Numbered from the stretch's first letter, positions 45,909 through 56,027 are shown. The stretch is 64,000 nt of DNA from Chryseobacterium soli (GCF_000737705.1 NZ_JPRH01000007.1:1-64000); one strand, 5' to 3'. The notes: generated from the sequence alone by a model not told the origin. Translations and numbers: made by a program.

Positions 45909-46340
45909 ATGAATTTCAAGGAAATCCATATTGGGGAATTGATAGAAAAACGAGTTTCGGAAAAAGAAATAGAAGTTATAAGAATCGGTAAATTTCTTAA
46001 TTGTACAGAAAATGAAATAACGGAAATGTACAAATCAAAAGATTTGAGTACAGAAATTTTATTACGATGGAGTAAACTTTTGGAATACGATTTCTTTAGA
46101 ATTTATTCTCAGCATTTATTGCTCTATGCTCCGTCAAACAACAACTTGAATCAAAATATAATTAAAGGAAAAAAGAAATCTTTACTTCCCGTGTTTCGTA
46201 AGAACATTTATACGAAAGAAGTCGTTCTCTTTATTCTTGAAATGATTACTTCCGGTGAAAAAACCAAATCACAAATTATCATTGAATACAGAATTCCTAA
46301 AACAACACTTGACAATTGGATAAACAAATACAAAATATAA
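45909..46340 (+). CDS. HTH1-type regulator, pair 4 (module D)
   Basis: 143 residues starting M-N-F-K-E-I-H-I-G-E-L-I-E-K-R-V. The signature RWSKLLEYDFFR, the N-I-Y-T-K-E-V-V segment and the terminal T-T-L-D-N-W-I-N-K-Y-K are all present. No membrane-protein partner precedes it here, unlike modules A and C. The end overlaps HTH2 by 25 nt. Confidence 0.8.
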   Translation: MNFKEIHIGELIEKRVSEKEIEVIRIGKFLNCTENEITEMYKSKDLSTEILLRWSKLLEYDFFRIYSQHLLLYAPSNNNLNQNIIKGKKKSLLPVFRKNIYTKEVVLFILEMITSGEKTKSQIIIEYRIPKTTLDNWINKYKI

Positions 46341-46681
46341 AACCGAATTACATAAAAATTTACTCGGATATTATACATAAAAAATTTCCGGAGAAGATGG
46401 ACCAATGTAAAAACATACTTCAAAAAGAAAGTTTATCGGAGTTGGATATCTTAGAACTCAACCAAAAGATTTTTGGTAATTCAGAACTTGATGCAGAGCT
46501 ATTCAATCAGAGACACCGCGCATATAATGAAACAGCTATTAAACAAATATTGAAATATCAGAGTAAAAACAAATGTAATAATACAGAATTAGCAAGGTAT
46601 TTCAAATTAAGCAGAAATACAGTTACAAAATGGAAAAAATTATTTATTGAGAAAAATAATAATTTAGAAAACAGAGATTGA
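46316..46681 (+). CDS. HTH2-type regulator, pair 4 (module D)
   Basis: 121 residues with Y-I-K-I-Y-S-D-I-I-H-K-K-F-P, L-D-I-L-E-L-N-Q-K-I-F-G, N-Q-R-H-R-A-Y and the terminal helix-turn-helix C-N-N-T-E-L-A-R-Y-F-K-L-S-R-N-T with K-W-K-K. It carries about ten extra Asn/Glu-rich residues at the end compared with its paralogues. It closes module D, 95 bp before the metal efflux operon. Confidence 0.8.
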   Translation: MDKQIQNIKPNYIKIYSDIIHKKFPEKMDQCKNILQKESLSELDILELNQKIFGNSELDAELFNQRHRAYNETAIKQILKYQSKNKCNNTELARYFKLSRNTVTKWKKLFIEKNNNLENRD

Positions 46682-46776
46682 TTATATCTTTTAACGTTAA
46701 TGAAAATCTGATATCTGACATGAATAAAGAGGTTATTTAAAATCATTCTGAAAAGAAAAAAAACTAATTTTGTATT

Positions 46777-47157
46777 GTGAGAAAGTTCATTTCCATAATA
46801 TTACTTTCCTTTTATCTGGTTTCGACAACTGAGTTATATCAGTTGCTGAAAATTCCTGTCCTTATAGAGCATTTTATGGAACACAAGGAACAGAATGCAG
46901 AAATGACTCTTATGTCTTTTCTTAAGATGCATTATGACCATCCTGTCAAAGATGCGGACTATCAGACCGATCAAAAGCTACCTTTCATCGTTCATTCTTC
47001 TCCCCTTACTCTTCTTTTTACCATAAGTCCTAATATCACATTTGAGGTCAAAAAGCAGATCATAACAGATCATCACGAGAAAATTTATTCTTATGATGAA
47101 CCTTTTTATGATAAAGATGCTATAAATTCTATATGGCAGCCTCCTAAATACTGTTAA
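46777..47157 (+). CDS. Conserved hypothetical protein preceding metal efflux genes
   Basis: 126 residues starting at GTG (46777), which gives R-K-F-I-S-I-I-L-L-S-F-Y-L-V-S-T-T, a signal-like segment. The rest has conserved-looking H-F-M-E-H-K, F-L-K-M-H-Y and a C-terminal S-I-W-Q-P-P-K-Y-C. Similar small exported proteins often precede RND metal pumps in Flavobacteriia. The several His and the terminal Cys could bind metal, but this is only inference. Confidence 0.65.
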   Translation: MRKFISIILLSFYLVSTTELYQLLKIPVLIEHFMEHKEQNAEMTLMSFLKMHYDHPVKDADYQTDQKLPFIVHSSPLTLLFTISPNITFEVKKQIITDHHEKIYSYDEPFYDKDAINSIWQPPKYC

Positions 47158-47339
47158 TCATTTCCGTATGTTTTTACGGTTCAACACATTTGCGTTGGGC
47201 TCTTATCCTGCTGTGATTTGGCTGGACTTAATCACCTCATGTTTTCTTGTTCTTTTGATAAGAATAGGAGTTTACATGCTTTTCTGGCAGGAATAGGAGC
47301 AAATACTATTTATTTCAAATAAGATTAACAGAATTATTT

Positions 47340-50300
47340 ATGCTTACAAAAATCATTGAGTTTTCTGTAAAGAATAAACTCATTATAATACTATTGGTTT
47401 TTGGACTGATCGGTGTAGGAACCTATCAGGTAACCCAGTTGCCAATAGATGCAGTGCCTGATATTACCAATAATCAGGTTCAGGTGATAACAACCGCTCC
47501 CTCATTCGGAGCGACTGATATCGAAAGACTCGTTACTTTTCCCATAGAACAGGTCAATAGTAATATTTCAGGGTTAAAAGAAATCCGCAGTTTCTCGCGG
47601 TTTGGCCTTTCACTGGTTACTATCGTTTTTGATGATGATATAGATGTTTACTGGGCGAGACAGCAGGTTGCAGAAAGGCTGCAGCAGGTGCAGAATCAAA
47701 TCCCTCCGGATATAGGAACCCCCACGCTGGGACCTATTTCAACAGGACTGGGTGAAATTTATCAATATGTTGTCCGCCCCAAAAAGGGATATGAAAGCAA
47801 ATATGATATTACGGAGCTTCGTACCCTGCAGGACTGGATTGTCAGGAGACAGTTGCTTGGAGTAAAAGGAGTTGCGGAAGTCAGCAGTTTTGGCGGAAAG
47901 CTAAAGCAATATGAAATTTCAGTAAATCCTGATAAACTGAATGCGTACGGAATTACCATTACGGATGTTTTCGATGCCTTGAAAACCAATAATCAGAATA
48001 CGGGCGGCTCTTATATAGAAAAAGGACCTACGGTTCTATACATACGAAGCGAAGGGTTAGTTGGAAATCTTGACGATATCAAGAATATTTCTATCTCCAC
48101 CAAGAACAATGATGTCCCTTTATTTATAAGAGACATTGCAGATGTGAGGTATGGGTATGCAACAAGATTTGGAGCAATGACCTATAATGATAATGGTGAA
48201 GTTTCTGGTGCTATTGTGATGATGCTCAAAGGAGAAAATAGCAGCGAGGTTATTAAAAATGTAAAAGCTAAGATTCTGCAGATCCAGAAAACTTTACCCG
48301 AAGGAGTTGTGATAGAGCCTTTCTTAGACAGAACTAAAATGGTAAACAATGCCATTGGTACTGTTGAAAAAAATTTAATGGAAGGTGCCTTGATCGTGGT
48401 TTTCGTACTTGTTTTGTTTTTAGGAAATTTCCGTGCAGGTTTATTAGTAGCCTCAGTCATTCCTCTGTCGATGCTTTTTGCAGTATGTATGATGAATCTT
48501 TTTGGGGTAAGTGGTAATTTAATGAGTCTGGGAGCACTTGATTTCGGATTGATTATAGACGGAGCTGTGATTATTGTAGAATCGGTCATGCATCAGTTTA
48601 CCCATAATGCCAAATTCCGGAAAGCGCTGTCAGTTTCAAAACAGGAAATGGATACCATAGTCATAGATTCTGCTGGAAAAATGATGAACAGTGCTGTTTT
48701 CGGACAGATCATTATTCTTATTGTCTATCTGCCAATTTTAACGCTGCAGGGTATCGAAGGTAAAATGTTTAAACCGATGGCACAGACCGTGGCCTTTGCC
48801 TTATTAGGAGCATTTCTTCTCTCGCTTACCTATATTCCGATGATGAGTTCTATTATTTTAAGCAAAAAAATAAACCACAAAATGAACTTCTCAGACCGTT
48901 TGATGGCAAAAGCTGAGAGAATGTATCGTAAGACTTTGTTGAAGGTATTAAGAGTTCCGAAAACCATTTTCAGTATTGTCATGGTTCTTTTTATTCTTGC
49001 CGTTGTGGTTCTGAGCAGAATGGGAGGTGAATTTATTCCATCCCTGGAGGAAGGTGATTTTGCTGTAGATACCAGAGTTTTGCCTGGAAGTAATCTCAAA
49101 ACCACGATTGGAAGTACACAAAAAGCAGCACACATTCTTAAAACCCGGTTTCCGGAAGTTCAGAAAGTGGTAACCAAAATAGGAAGTGGGGAAGTTCCCA
49201 CCGATCCAATGCCTATGGATGCTTCTGACATGATGGTAATTCTGAAAGATAAAAGCGAATGGACTTCCGCCAAAACCTTTCCGGAGCTTTCCGGGAAAAT
49301 GAGTAAAGCCTTAGAAGATGTTCCGGGGATTACAGTCGGCTTTCAATATCCCGTTCAGATGCGTTTTAATGAATTGATGACAGGAGCTAGACAGGATGTT
49401 GTTCTGAAGATATTCGGAGAAAATTTAGAAACATTGGTTAAAAATGCCAATCAGCTTGGGAAAATAATAAATACAGTGAAGGGAACCCAAAATCTCTATA
49501 TTGAACCTGTTTCAGGTCTTCCGCAAGTTATTATTCAGTACAACAGAGCTGTTATAGCGCAGTATCATCTGTCTATTGGAGATATTAACAGAGTTATCAA
49601 TACCGCTTTTGCAGGGCAAAGCACGGGCCTTGTTTTTGAAGGGGAAAAGCGCTTTGATCTGGTGGTCAGATTAAACAGCAATGACCGTAAGAATCTGGAA
49701 GATGTAAAGAATTTACTGGTTCCCACGCCAGCTGGCAACCAGATTCCGCTTTCACAGCTTGCCAATATCGACATCAAAGATGGTCCTAACCAAATCCAGC
49801 GTGAGAACGGACAGCGGAGAATTGTGGTAGGTTTTAATATCAAAAACCGAGATGTTCAGGGGATTGTAGAAGAACTTCAGGCTAAGGTGGACAAACAGCT
49901 GAAGCTTCCTCCGGGATATTACGTCACGTACGGAGGCTCTTTTGAAAACCTTAAAAATGCCAAAACCAGGCTGATGATTGCAGTACCGATTGCTTTGGTT
50001 TTAATTTTCGTGCTGTTGTTTCTTGCTTTTAATTCGGTTAAAGAAAGTCTTTTGATTTATACGGCGATTCCACTTTCTATTATTGGAGGAGTGTTCTTGC
50101 TGGCTGCCAGAGGAATGCCTTTCAGTATCAGTGCCGGTGTAGGATTTATTGCTCTTTTTGGAGTGGCTGTCCTTAATGGAATCGTACTGATTTCAGAATT
50201 CAACAGATTGTACAAAAACGGAATTAAAAATATTGTGAGAATTGTTGTTGATGGGGGAGAAGCAAGATTAAGACCTGTTCTGATGACTGCATTTGTTGCT

Positions 50301-51689
50301 TCACTGGGATTTATCCCGATGGCAGTAAGTAACGGAGCAGGAGCAGAAGTTCAGAGGCCACTCGCTACGGTGGTAATTGGGGGTCTGTTGATTGCAACTT
50401 TGCTTACTCTTTTTGTGCTTCCTCTGCTTTATGTAACTATTGAAAAAGGATTTAAGATGAAAAATAATCGAAAAAATAGAATAACACCCGTTCTTATCAT
50501 TTTTCTTGTTTTAACAGGAAGTACTATGAAATCTCAAACTAAAATCACTTTAAATGAAGCTGTTGATATAGCTTTGAAAAATAACAGAGGCCTGAAAAGT
50601 GAAAAATTAAAAGCAGAATATGCCAAAGCACTGATCAAATCTTCTTCAGATATTCCTCAGACGGGAATTTCTGCAGATTACGGACAGATTAACAGTGCGT
50701 ATCGTGATATGAAGTTCGGGATTTCCCAAAACATTGCATTTCCCACCGTTTACAAAAGACAGAAAAATCTGTACACTGAGGAATGGAAAAAAAGTGAACT
50801 CAATATTTCATTGAAAGAATATCAGCTGAAAAAAGGGGTAACCCTTACATTCTACAATATGCTGTATTGGCAGGAAAAGGTAAAAATTCTGAATGAATCA
50901 TTAGATTTTTATTCTCAATTTCTGGACAAAGCAACTTTAAGATTGAAAAGTGGAGAGAGTAATGTCTTAGAAAAAGCGACTGCTGCCAATCAAAAATCAG
51001 CTATTGAAATCCAGATTAAGCAGGTAAAACAGGAACTTAGAACTTTGCAGCTGCAGTTGCAATGGCTTCTTAATTCAGAAACAGAATTAATTCCCGAGGG
51101 AGACCGCGTTTTTTCTCCTTCCGGTTTGCAAAGTGATGTTTCCGGTAATCCATTTTTAAAAATATTAGAACAGCAAAAAAATATATCTGTGCAACAAACT
51201 GCTTTGGAAAAAGCCAGATTATTACCGGGACTGCAACTCGCCTATAACCTGAATAGCTTTCGCGGAATGGGTGCGGATGACAAAGTGTACAATGCGTCAC
51301 CTCAATTTCACTCTTTTCAGCTGGGAGTTTCTGTTCCTATATTTTCGGGAAGCCAGAAAGCAAGAATTGAAGCTTCAAAAATTGCTGAATCGGTCATTCA
51401 AAATGATTGGCAAAATGCGCAGTTTACATTAAATAATCAGTATAAAAAACTCTCAGAGATTCAGCAGAAAAACCTGGAAATTGTTTCTCAGTACGAGAAA
51501 TATGAACTGAAAAATGCTGATACCATTCTTGAAACTGCTCAAAAACAGTTCATCAACGGAGAAATCAATTATCTGGAATTTGTAATGCTTGCCAATCAGG
51601 CGATCAGTATTAAAAATAATTATACAGATGCAGTTTGGAATCTTAATACAAGCATTGTTGAACTGGAATACATCACCTTAAATCAATAA
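47340..51689 (+). CDS. Heavy-metal RND efflux pump fused to a TolC-family outer-membrane factor
   Basis: 1449 residues. Residues 1-1030 are an HME-type RND transporter with twelve transmembrane helices and two periplasmic loops. The fourth helix carries L-D-F-G-L-I-I-D-G-A-V, with Asp401 as the proton-relay residue; D-F-G-x-x-x-D-G-A is the divalent-cation (CzcA-like) signature. Monovalent CusA pumps differ there, so Zn/Co/Cd/Ni is more likely than Cu/Ag. From Met1040 a signal-peptide-like segment (P-V-L-I-I-F-L-V-L-T-G-S-T-M-K-S-Q) leads into an outer-membrane efflux domain of about 400 residues with long coiled coils. The fusion has been seen in other Bacteroidota. The adaptor gene starts 3 bp downstream. 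Confidence 0.9.
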   Translation: MLTKIIEFSVKNKLIIILLVFGLIGVGTYQVTQLPIDAVPDITNNQVQVITTAPSFGATDIERLVTFPIEQVNSNISGLKEIRSFSRFGLSLVTIVFDDDIDVYWARQQVAERLQQVQNQIPPDIGTPTLGPISTGLGEIYQYVVRPKKGYESKYDITELRTLQDWIVRRQLLGVKGVAEVSSFGGKLKQYEISVNPDKLNAYGITITDVFDALKTNNQNTGGSYIEKGPTVLYIRSEGLVGNLDDIKNISISTKNNDVPLFIRDIADVRYGYATRFGAMTYNDNGEVSGAIVMMLKGENSSEVIKNVKAKILQIQKTLPEGVVIEPFLDRTKMVNNAIGTVEKNLMEGALIVVFVLVLFLGNFRAGLLVASVIPLSMLFAVCMMNLFGVSGNLMSLGALDFGLIIDGAVIIVESVMHQFTHNAKFRKALSVSKQEMDTIVIDSAGKMMNSAVFGQIIILIVYLPILTLQGIEGKMFKPMAQTVAFALLGAFLLSLTYIPMMSSIILSKKINHKMNFSDRLMAKAERMYRKTLLKVLRVPKTIFSIVMVLFILAVVVLSRMGGEFIPSLEEGDFAVDTRVLPGSNLKTTIGSTQKAAHILKTRFPEVQKVVTKIGSGEVPTDPMPMDASDMMVILKDKSEWTSAKTFPELSGKMSKALEDVPGITVGFQYPVQMRFNELMTGARQDVVLKIFGENLETLVKNANQLGKIINTVKGTQNLYIEPVSGLPQVIIQYNRAVIAQYHLSIGDINRVINTAFAGQSTGLVFEGEKRFDLVVRLNSNDRKNLEDVKNLLVPTPAGNQIPLSQLANIDIKDGPNQIQRENGQRRIVVGFNIKNRDVQGIVEELQAKVDKQLKLPPGYYVTYGGSFENLKNAKTRLMIAVPIALVLIFVLLFLAFNSVKESLLIYTAIPLSIIGGVFLLAARGMPFSISAGVGFIALFGVAVLNGIVLISEFNRLYKNGIKNIVRIVVDGGEARLRPVLMTAFVASLGFIPMAVSNGAGAEVQRPLATVVIGGLLIATLLTLFVLPLLYVTIEKGFKMKNNRKNRITPVLIIFLVLTGSTMKSQTKITLNEAVDIALKNNRGLKSEKLKAEYAKALIKSSSDIPQTGISADYGQINSAYRDMKFGISQNIAFPTVYKRQKNLYTEEWKKSELNISLKEYQLKKGVTLTFYNMLYWQEKVKILNESLDFYSQFLDKATLRLKSGESNVLEKATAANQKSAIEIQIKQVKQELRTLQLQLQWLLNSETELIPEGDRVFSPSGLQSDVSGNPFLKILEQQKNISVQQTALEKARLLPGLQLAYNLNSFRGMGADDKVYNASPQFHSFQLGVSVPIFSGSQKARIEASKIAESVIQNDWQNAQFTLNNQYKKLSEIQQKNLEIVSQYEKYELKNADTILETAQKQFINGEINYLEFVMLANQAISIKNNYTDAVWNLNTSIVELEYITLNQ

Positions 51690-51692
51690 ATT

Positions 51693-52847
51693 ATGTCAAA
51701 ATTAATTCAAAATAAATACTCAGTTTTATTGATGGCTTTCCTCTTTTTTGCGGTCCAGTGCAATAAAAAAGAAGAAGCTGTAGTGCAGCTGGCCTCTCCC
51801 AAAGATGAAAGTAGGGTTGTACTTACCGATGCGCAGATCAGTAATACTCCCATAGAAACAATGTCGCTTTCTGTAAAGAATATTTCCACAATACTTAAAG
51901 TTAACGGGAAAATAGATGTTCCGCCACAGAATATGATTTCTGTAAGCGTTCCATTGGGAGGGTATCTGAAAAGTACTGACCTCTTGCCCGGAATGCAGGT
52001 GAAGAAAGGGCAGGTGATTGCTGTTATTGAAAATCCTCAGTTTATCCAGCTTCAGCAGGATTATCTGATGGCAAAATCAAAACTTCATTTTGCAGAACTG
52101 GATTATAACAGACAGAAAAAGCTAAACCAGAGCCAGGCAAGCAGTGATAAAGTAATGCAGCAGGCTCAGTCTGAAATGAACAGCCAAAGGATCATGATGA
52201 ATACTTTGGCAGAGCAGCTTCAGCTCGTCAATATCAATCCGGGAAGTTTAACATCAGGAAACATTAGGAAAAGTGTTCCGGTATACAGTACAATCAATGG
52301 TTTTGTGAGCAAAGTACATGTGAATATAGGGAAGTTTGTCAATCCGTCTGATGTTTTATTTGAACTTATTAATCCCAATGATATTCATCTGAATCTTAAA
52401 GTGTATGAAAAAGACCTTGAAATGTTGAAGATAGGACAAAGATTTACAGCATATACCAATACACAGCCGGATAAAAAATATGATGGAGAAATCATTCTGA
52501 TCAGCAAAGATATCAATGCAGACGGAACAGCAGATGTACATTGCCATTTTGAGCAGTATGATCAGAACCTGACTCCAGGAATGTATATGAACGCTGAGAT
52601 TCAGACTGAAACATCATTTTCCAATGCACTTCCTGAAGAGAGTATTGTCAGTTTTGAAGGTGAAAACTATGTTTTTGTTCAGGAAAAGAAGCAAACTTAT
52701 AAAATGATTCCTGTAATGTTGGGAGAATCTGAAAACGGTTTTGTCCAAATTAAAAATGTCGAGGTTTTTAAGAACAGAAAAATTGTTTCCAAAAATGCAT
52801 ACACACTTTTGATGAAACTTAAAAACACCGCAAGCGAAGAAGAATAA
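51693..52847 (+). CDS. RND periplasmic adaptor lipoprotein (CzcB/CusB-like)
   Basis: 384 residues. The signal peptide ends in a lipobox (F-A-V-Q-C, Cys23), so the protein is anchored to a membrane facing the periplasm. The first lipoyl/biotinyl-like half-motif (G-G-Y-L-K-S-T-D-L-L-P-G-M-Q-V-K-K-G-Q-V) is followed by a helical hairpin (about 118-175), the second half (V-Y-S-T-I-N-G-F-V-S-K-V-H-V-N-I-G-K-F-V) and beta-barrel domains. It links the RND pump to the outer-membrane part. It is cotranscribed with the pump gene. Confidence 0.9.
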   Translation: MSKLIQNKYSVLLMAFLFFAVQCNKKEEAVVQLASPKDESRVVLTDAQISNTPIETMSLSVKNISTILKVNGKIDVPPQNMISVSVPLGGYLKSTDLLPGMQVKKGQVIAVIENPQFIQLQQDYLMAKSKLHFAELDYNRQKKLNQSQASSDKVMQQAQSEMNSQRIMMNTLAEQLQLVNINPGSLTSGNIRKSVPVYSTINGFVSKVHVNIGKFVNPSDVLFELINPNDIHLNLKVYEKDLEMLKIGQRFTAYTNTQPDKKYDGEIILISKDINADGTADVHCHFEQYDQNLTPGMYMNAEIQTETSFSNALPEESIVSFEGENYVFVQEKKQTYKMIPVMLGESENGFVQIKNVEVFKNRKIVSKNAYTLLMKLKNTASEEE

Positions 52848-52895
52848 TTCTGCTTGCATAATAAAAAAAATATAAATCCAAAAATCTAAGAAATA

Positions 52896-53363
52896 ATGAA
52901 TAAATCCTTTTTTACTACAAAAAATATATTGATCATACTATTGTTATTGTTCATTGGTATTCAGTTTATTGATGTTAAAAGAAATGTCAGTCCGAACCAC
53001 TCTGCCAATGCCATTGAAAATTATTATACAATACCTGTTAAAGTTCAAACCATTTTGAAAACGAGCTGCTATGATTGTCATTCCAACAATACCTCTTATC
53101 CTTGGTACAGTAAGGTGCAGCCGGTGAAATGGTGGTTGTCTGATCATGTGGATTCCGGAAAAAGACATTTGAATTTTGATGAATTCAATACCTATAGCTC
53201 TGATAAAAAGCTTGAGAAACTAGATGAAATCGTAAAAACGGTAAAAGAGGGCGAAATGCCGCTTACTTCTTACACAGCTATTCACCAGAAGGCAAAACTT
53301 TCGCTGTCTGATCAATCGGAAATTGAAAAATGGGTAAATGAGACTAAAAAAGGAATTAAATGA
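52896..53363 (+). CDS. Haem-binding domain protein with CxxCH motif
   Basis: 155 residues. An N-terminal hydrophobic anchor (I-L-I-I-L-L-L-L-F-I-G-I-Q-F-I) precedes a periplasmic domain with one c-type haem motif, C-Y-D-C-H, followed by S-N-N-T-S-Y-P-W-Y-S, typical of the haem-binding domain family PF14376. This family is frequent in Bacteroidota near metal or redox genes. It follows the efflux adaptor after 48 bp and precedes a strong terminator, so it belongs to the operon. Its role in metal export is not known. Confidence 0.85.
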   Translation: MNKSFFTTKNILIILLLLFIGIQFIDVKRNVSPNHSANAIENYYTIPVKVQTILKTSCYDCHSNNTSYPWYSKVQPVKWWLSDHVDSGKRHLNFDEFNTYSSDKKLEKLDEIVKTVKEGEMPLTSYTAIHQKAKLSLSDQSEIEKWVNETKKGIK

Positions 53364-53426
53364 TTCTAGTAAGAAAAAGCTTGTTTTGTTAAAAAATGAA
53401 AATTATTCTTTCTATGAAAAATAAGA

Positions 53427-53463
53427 ATAAAAGCCTTCAAATTATATTTGAAGGCTTTTATTA
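53427..53463 (+). terminator. Terminator of the metal efflux operon
   Basis: A perfect 14-bp stem, AAAAGCCTTCAAAT with ATTTGAAGGCTTTT, with a 3-nt loop, 65 bp after the last gene. The stem ends in a short T-run on both strands. Confidence 0.85.
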
Positions 53464-54019
53464 GTCTATAAAGATTTATATAATTGGTAACCTCAAAAGG
53501 TGAAATTGTTCTTTTATTTTTTTGAAGAAAACCGGGACACATCAAATTCTATTGTTTAAAACGCAATACGGGATATTATTTGTAGCAATGAATTGTACTA
53601 TTTTGAAAATCATATTGTTTTATGTATATCATACTACTTCAAGTGAATTGCCCAATTTATCGGGAATATAAAATAGCCTCTTCAGCAGAAATTACTAATA
53701 AGTTTGATTTTCCGGATACCATAAATTTGAGTCTTTATTATCTTGAAATAGAATATACTTCTACAAGATTCTTGTCTAGGTCAGCATTTTGAGAATATCA
53801 TATAAGTTCAAAATTAAAATACGTTACATGGTTTAAATTATTGATAATGAGTATTTTGTGTTTTTGTTGGATTTTTGATCGTATCTGTGTAGTATGCTCA
53901 AGTATACTGATAAAGTATCTGCAGCGTATCTCATTCCTTTATTACAGGTCAAAATAGAATTAATCTTGCACCTTAGTTCTCAAGAGGTGAAAATGTATTT
54001 AAAGAAAAGCAGTTACAGT
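53464..54019. other. Gap with a decayed regulator remnant, upstream of module E
   Basis: Between the efflux terminator and the interrupted secreted gene there is no intact gene. A piece of an AraC coding sequence at 53652-53682 is listed separately. The position, upstream of the secreted genes, is where modules A and D keep their sensor-regulator, so module E seems to have lost its own. Confidence 0.55.
53652..53682 (+). pseudogene. Remnant of a TPR-AraC regulator gene
   Basis: 31 bp are identical to 30744-30774 in the AraC domain of the module B regulator and encode P-I-Y-R-E-Y-K-I-A-S in the same frame; A-E follows after one changed codon. Similarity is lost on both sides. An exact match of this length to the conserved core of a paralogous gene is unlikely by chance. 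Confidence 0.6.
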
Positions 54020-54595
54020 ATGAAAAAAGCATCAGGTATGCTTCTTTTACTATGCTCTTTTTTTAATATCAATGCACAATTATACATCGGAACAGGTGGT
54101 AGTCTACATGTAAAAGACAGTATTCTTTTTCAAACAGAGAAAAAAAATAGTCCGGTTTTATTCTATGTAGAAGACATCACTACAGTACATAATCCGGAAC
54201 TAATTTCCAATATAAAAGTGGTTGTGCTTTCTTCTCCAATTCAAGAAAAGTCATCACCGGCCTCTTTTGCTAAAGCAGTAAGAAAATCTAAAAACAAGAA
54301 AACAGATAAGAAGGTTTTAAAATTGATTGCTAAATAGGAAATCTCTATATCTGAAAATGAAAGCTCTGTTATAGTTTCTCATGAGAAATCAGGAAATATT
54401 GCCATTATCATAACCAATCCTTTTAAGGAAAAACAAGGAGTACTACAGAATAAATATAAGATGTTTGCTGTATACGAAAATAAAGTTTTTCCAAAAAAAT
54501 ATTTCAAAGCAGGATTATTCGAAAGGACTTTTCTATTAGGGATACAGATCCGTCCTCCTCCTGTTACTCCTCCTTCTTTTAAATACACTATATAA
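54020..54595 (+). pseudogene. Secreted module protein interrupted by an amber codon (module E)
   Basis: From the ATG at 54020 (53993 is possible) the frame gives a signal peptide (S-G-M-L-L-L-L-C-S-F-F-N-I-N-A-Q), then G-T-G-G-S-L-H-V-K-D-S. It reaches TAG at 54335-54337 and runs on in the same frame for 85 more codons (I-S-I-S-E-N-E-S-S-V-I-V...G-I-Q-I-R-P-P-P-V-T-P-P) to TAA at 54595. Total length is about 191 codons, close to 28067-28636, which has an equivalent start and a late R-P-P-P. One point mutation seems to have split it. Confidence 0.65.
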
Positions 54596-54679
54596 TAAAA
54601 ACACAAAGTCAAATATATCAACTCAGGAAAGGAGTTATTATAACACTCTTTTCCATTCTTCTAAAAATTATTACACAAA

Positions 54680-56027
54680 ATGATAAATAAATTTTATACA
54701 ATCTTTGCATTAACGATTGCTTCGTTAGCTTTCGGACAGGTGGGTATTAATACACAAAATCCACAGGGCGTTTTCAATTATAGATGGTGGCAAAAACAAT
54801 GCTGCCACAGGAACTCCCACTGCAGCACAACTAGCAGATGATTTTATTGTAACTAACAAAGCTGCTACAGGTATTGGTACATTGCCAAACAATTATGCTG
54901 CGTTAGATGTGAGTGCATCCAACAAAGGTATTTTGATACCAAGAATTGACTTAACATCTGCCACTTTGGATCTGAATGCAGATGGAGATAACAATATTGC
55001 CAATCAGCCAAAAGGATTATTGGTATATAATACAGCAAGCTCTCCAACTTCGCTTACAGAGGGGTATTTTTTCTGGAACGGTATGGAATGGAGAAGGATC
55101 GACAATAGATCTTCTGTTGCACCTAATGCGACATTACAATGTACACAAGCCTATCTGGATCCAGCACAGTCAATCACAGGTGGAACTGCTATTGGGGCAG
55201 GAACAATCCTCAAAATTCCGTATGTTCTCGGTAACGGTGGAAGCTATAATGGTGTGACTCTAACTTCTGTTGGGAATCCTTCAGTAACATCAACTCTAAG
55301 CGCGGGAACATTCGAACAAGGATCAGGCTCGTTGGTTTTCAATATAAGCGGAACACCTACTGCGGCACAACAGGCCCCTACAGGGATATCATTTGACCTT
55401 ACCCCTTTTTATACGGCAAATCCATCAATTACCAATTCCTGCTCCAGTGTTACAGTAGGGAAGGAAGTTAGGGCTGATATACAGGTGTTGTCAACAATGG
55501 ATTTTCTGAAATATGTTGTAGATCCAGGCACTAATACCAGAGGCTTTCAGGTAGCCCTTACTACTCCTGATGGTCTCTATACTGTGAGGGCATTTCTGAG
55601 ACATAGTGACCAGACTTCAGGAACTGCTACCAATAATACCAATCAGGTACAAAATGCAGATGTACAGATAAGAAATAATGCAACAGCAAACAAAATTCTG
55701 ATGTATAATCAGCTTGGAGGTTATGGAGGCGGAACTACAAATGATTCTGGAAATTCTGTTATGCTTCCTCCAAATCAATGGGGAGGAACAACTGATAATA
55801 CATGGAATCAAGCCACAACATCAGTCAGAGGAAATTGGGCAGATCCGGGTATTTATCAGGGATCTAATAACGGCCCGGAATTTAGATATTACAGCTGGAT
55901 AGAGCAAGGAGCTACAAAAACTGCTTATCTTGTAACTGTAATGGCAGGAGCTAATAGCGGGCCAACCGGAACTAATCCTAGTGATATGAAAGTATATATA
56001 AAAATAGAACAAATTAAGGCTCCTTAA
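54680..56027 (+). pseudogene. Frameshifted secreted surface protein (module E)
   Basis: An ATG at 54680 starts a signal peptide (A-L-T-I-A-S-L-A-F-G-Q) and V-G-I-N-T-Q-N-P-Q-G-V-F-N. One extra base near 54776-54783 throws the frame; without it the reading would be F-N-I-D-G-G-K-N-N-A-A-T-G-T-P-T, in line with the rest of the gene. The correct frame then runs open to 56027 (381 residues from an internal ATG at 54882). It has A-A-L-D-V-S-A-S-N-K-G-I-L-I-P-R-I-D-L, G-L-L-V-Y-N-T, F-F-W-N-G-M-E-W, an Ig-like domain and a beta-rich C-terminus. It is a typical exported module protein; either broken or misassembled by one base. Confidence 0.7.

Noticed and set aside
13762..54337. Possible amber (TAG) reassignment, because two genes continue in frame after TAG
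   Set aside because: Genuine genes in the window also end with TAG (for example the AraC gene at 60743), and other interruptions involve TGA and frameshifts. Point mutations explain the data better.
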